A stretch of DNA of 64,000 bases, from NCBI GenBank assembly GCA_902495245.1, contig CABUWI010000001.1, positions 62,001 through 126,000 of the forward strand, written 5' to 3'. Below the pieces are notes generated by a model, which saw only the letters and a list, made by a program, of their open reading frames with translations, was not told where the DNA came from and made no database searches. This DNA comes from an uncultured Porphyromonadaceae bacterium. GTDB lineage: Bacteria; Bacteroidota; Bacteroidia; Bacteroidales; Muribaculaceae. Position numbers and translations under genes: made by a program. Positions 63,949 to 64,000 of the stretch are shown here, one piece after another (the stretch's first letter is position 1; each line of letters opens with the position of its first letter).

Positions 63949-64000
63949 ATGAACGTAACATTTGAACATCCGACAATCATCTTTGACAACAAGATTGCCG
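63949..64000 (+). CDS. Start of an element gene, cut by window edge
   Basis: Only 17 codons are visible (MNVTFEHPTIIFDNKIA). Same orientation as the PcfJ-like gene. No function can be read. Confidence 0.45.
   Translation, partial: MNVTFEHPTIIFDNKIA

Larger units (their letters stand above)
60820..64000 (+). mobile_element. Edge of an integrative conjugative-type element (partial)
   Basis: After the rubrerythrin terminator the sequence turns less GC-rich and the gene content becomes that of Bacteroidales conjugative elements: a small membrane protein, PcfK-like and PcfJ-like proteins, and another gene running off the end. No integrase, mobilisation or tra gene is visible, so type and completeness are unknown. 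The left boundary is estimated at about 60700-60850 and is not defined by a seen direct repeat. Confidence 0.6.

Overview
The window comes from a member of the Bacteroidota, most likely order Bacteroidales and plausibly a Muribaculaceae-like gut bacterium. Three things point there. Many genes are preceded by the Bacteroidota promoter pair (TTTG about 20 bases before TAnnTTTG), and Shine-Dalgarno sequences are not obvious. The families present (DUF4924, DUF5103/type IX plug, DUF3109, large single-chain PurL, Bacteroidales-type IlvC, PcfK/PcfJ) are typical of the order. The GC-rich chromosome and the oxalate genes fit Muribaculaceae better than Bacteroides, but the family assignment is inference. 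The GC-rich codon bias also produces many long antisense shadow ORFs, which are not annotated.

Layout. Positions 1-2919 hold a truncated purL (minus strand), then an OmpA-like protein. Positions 3759-7929 are a minus-strand frc-oxc-AEC transporter operon for oxalate, in the same order as E. coli yfdW-yfdU-yfdV. Positions 8068-29658 are mostly plus-strand housekeeping: a Fur-family regulator with purA, DUF1015, rfbD-prfC, ilvC, tRNA-Gln, carAB with an NSS transporter, htpG-dacB-GNAT, and DUF4924 with a lytic transglycosylase. Flavodoxin, an M3 peptidase and HU lie on the minus strand in this stretch.

Positions 29634-35833 are a tight five-gene minus-strand operon: a nucleotidyltransferase-aminotransferase fusion, a LicD-family transferase, an octopine-dehydrogenase-family enzyme, a flippase and a GT4 glycosyltransferase. 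It reads as a compact module that makes, activates and attaches a small amine-type phospho- or phosphono-headgroup to an exported glycan. This is the most interesting accessory system in the window. uvrA is divergent from it. Positions 38794-42975 are a six-gene overlapping operon (M23 peptidase, MerR, ung, a cysteine-rich redox-type protein, a type IX plug protein and DUF3109). They are followed by MscS, AraC and a lone RND pump. The RND pump and transketolase genes converge on a perfect 39-bp inverted repeat that encodes the last residues of both proteins.

Positions 50905-59413 (minus) hold CvfB and then a run of TPR protein, outer-membrane barrel, upp, FucP-like importer and a cytidylyltransferase-GHMP kinase fusion, which looks like sugar salvage and activation. 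A Fur/PerR-like regulator with rubrerythrin follows and ends at a strong terminator (60607-60650). Beyond this the base composition and gene content change. About 1.2 kb without a convincing gene carries two ~225-bp multi-hairpin direct repeats and another nested stem-loop. A small membrane protein, PcfK-like and PcfJ-like genes follow, so the right end of the window is the edge of an integrative conjugative-type element that continues past 64000.
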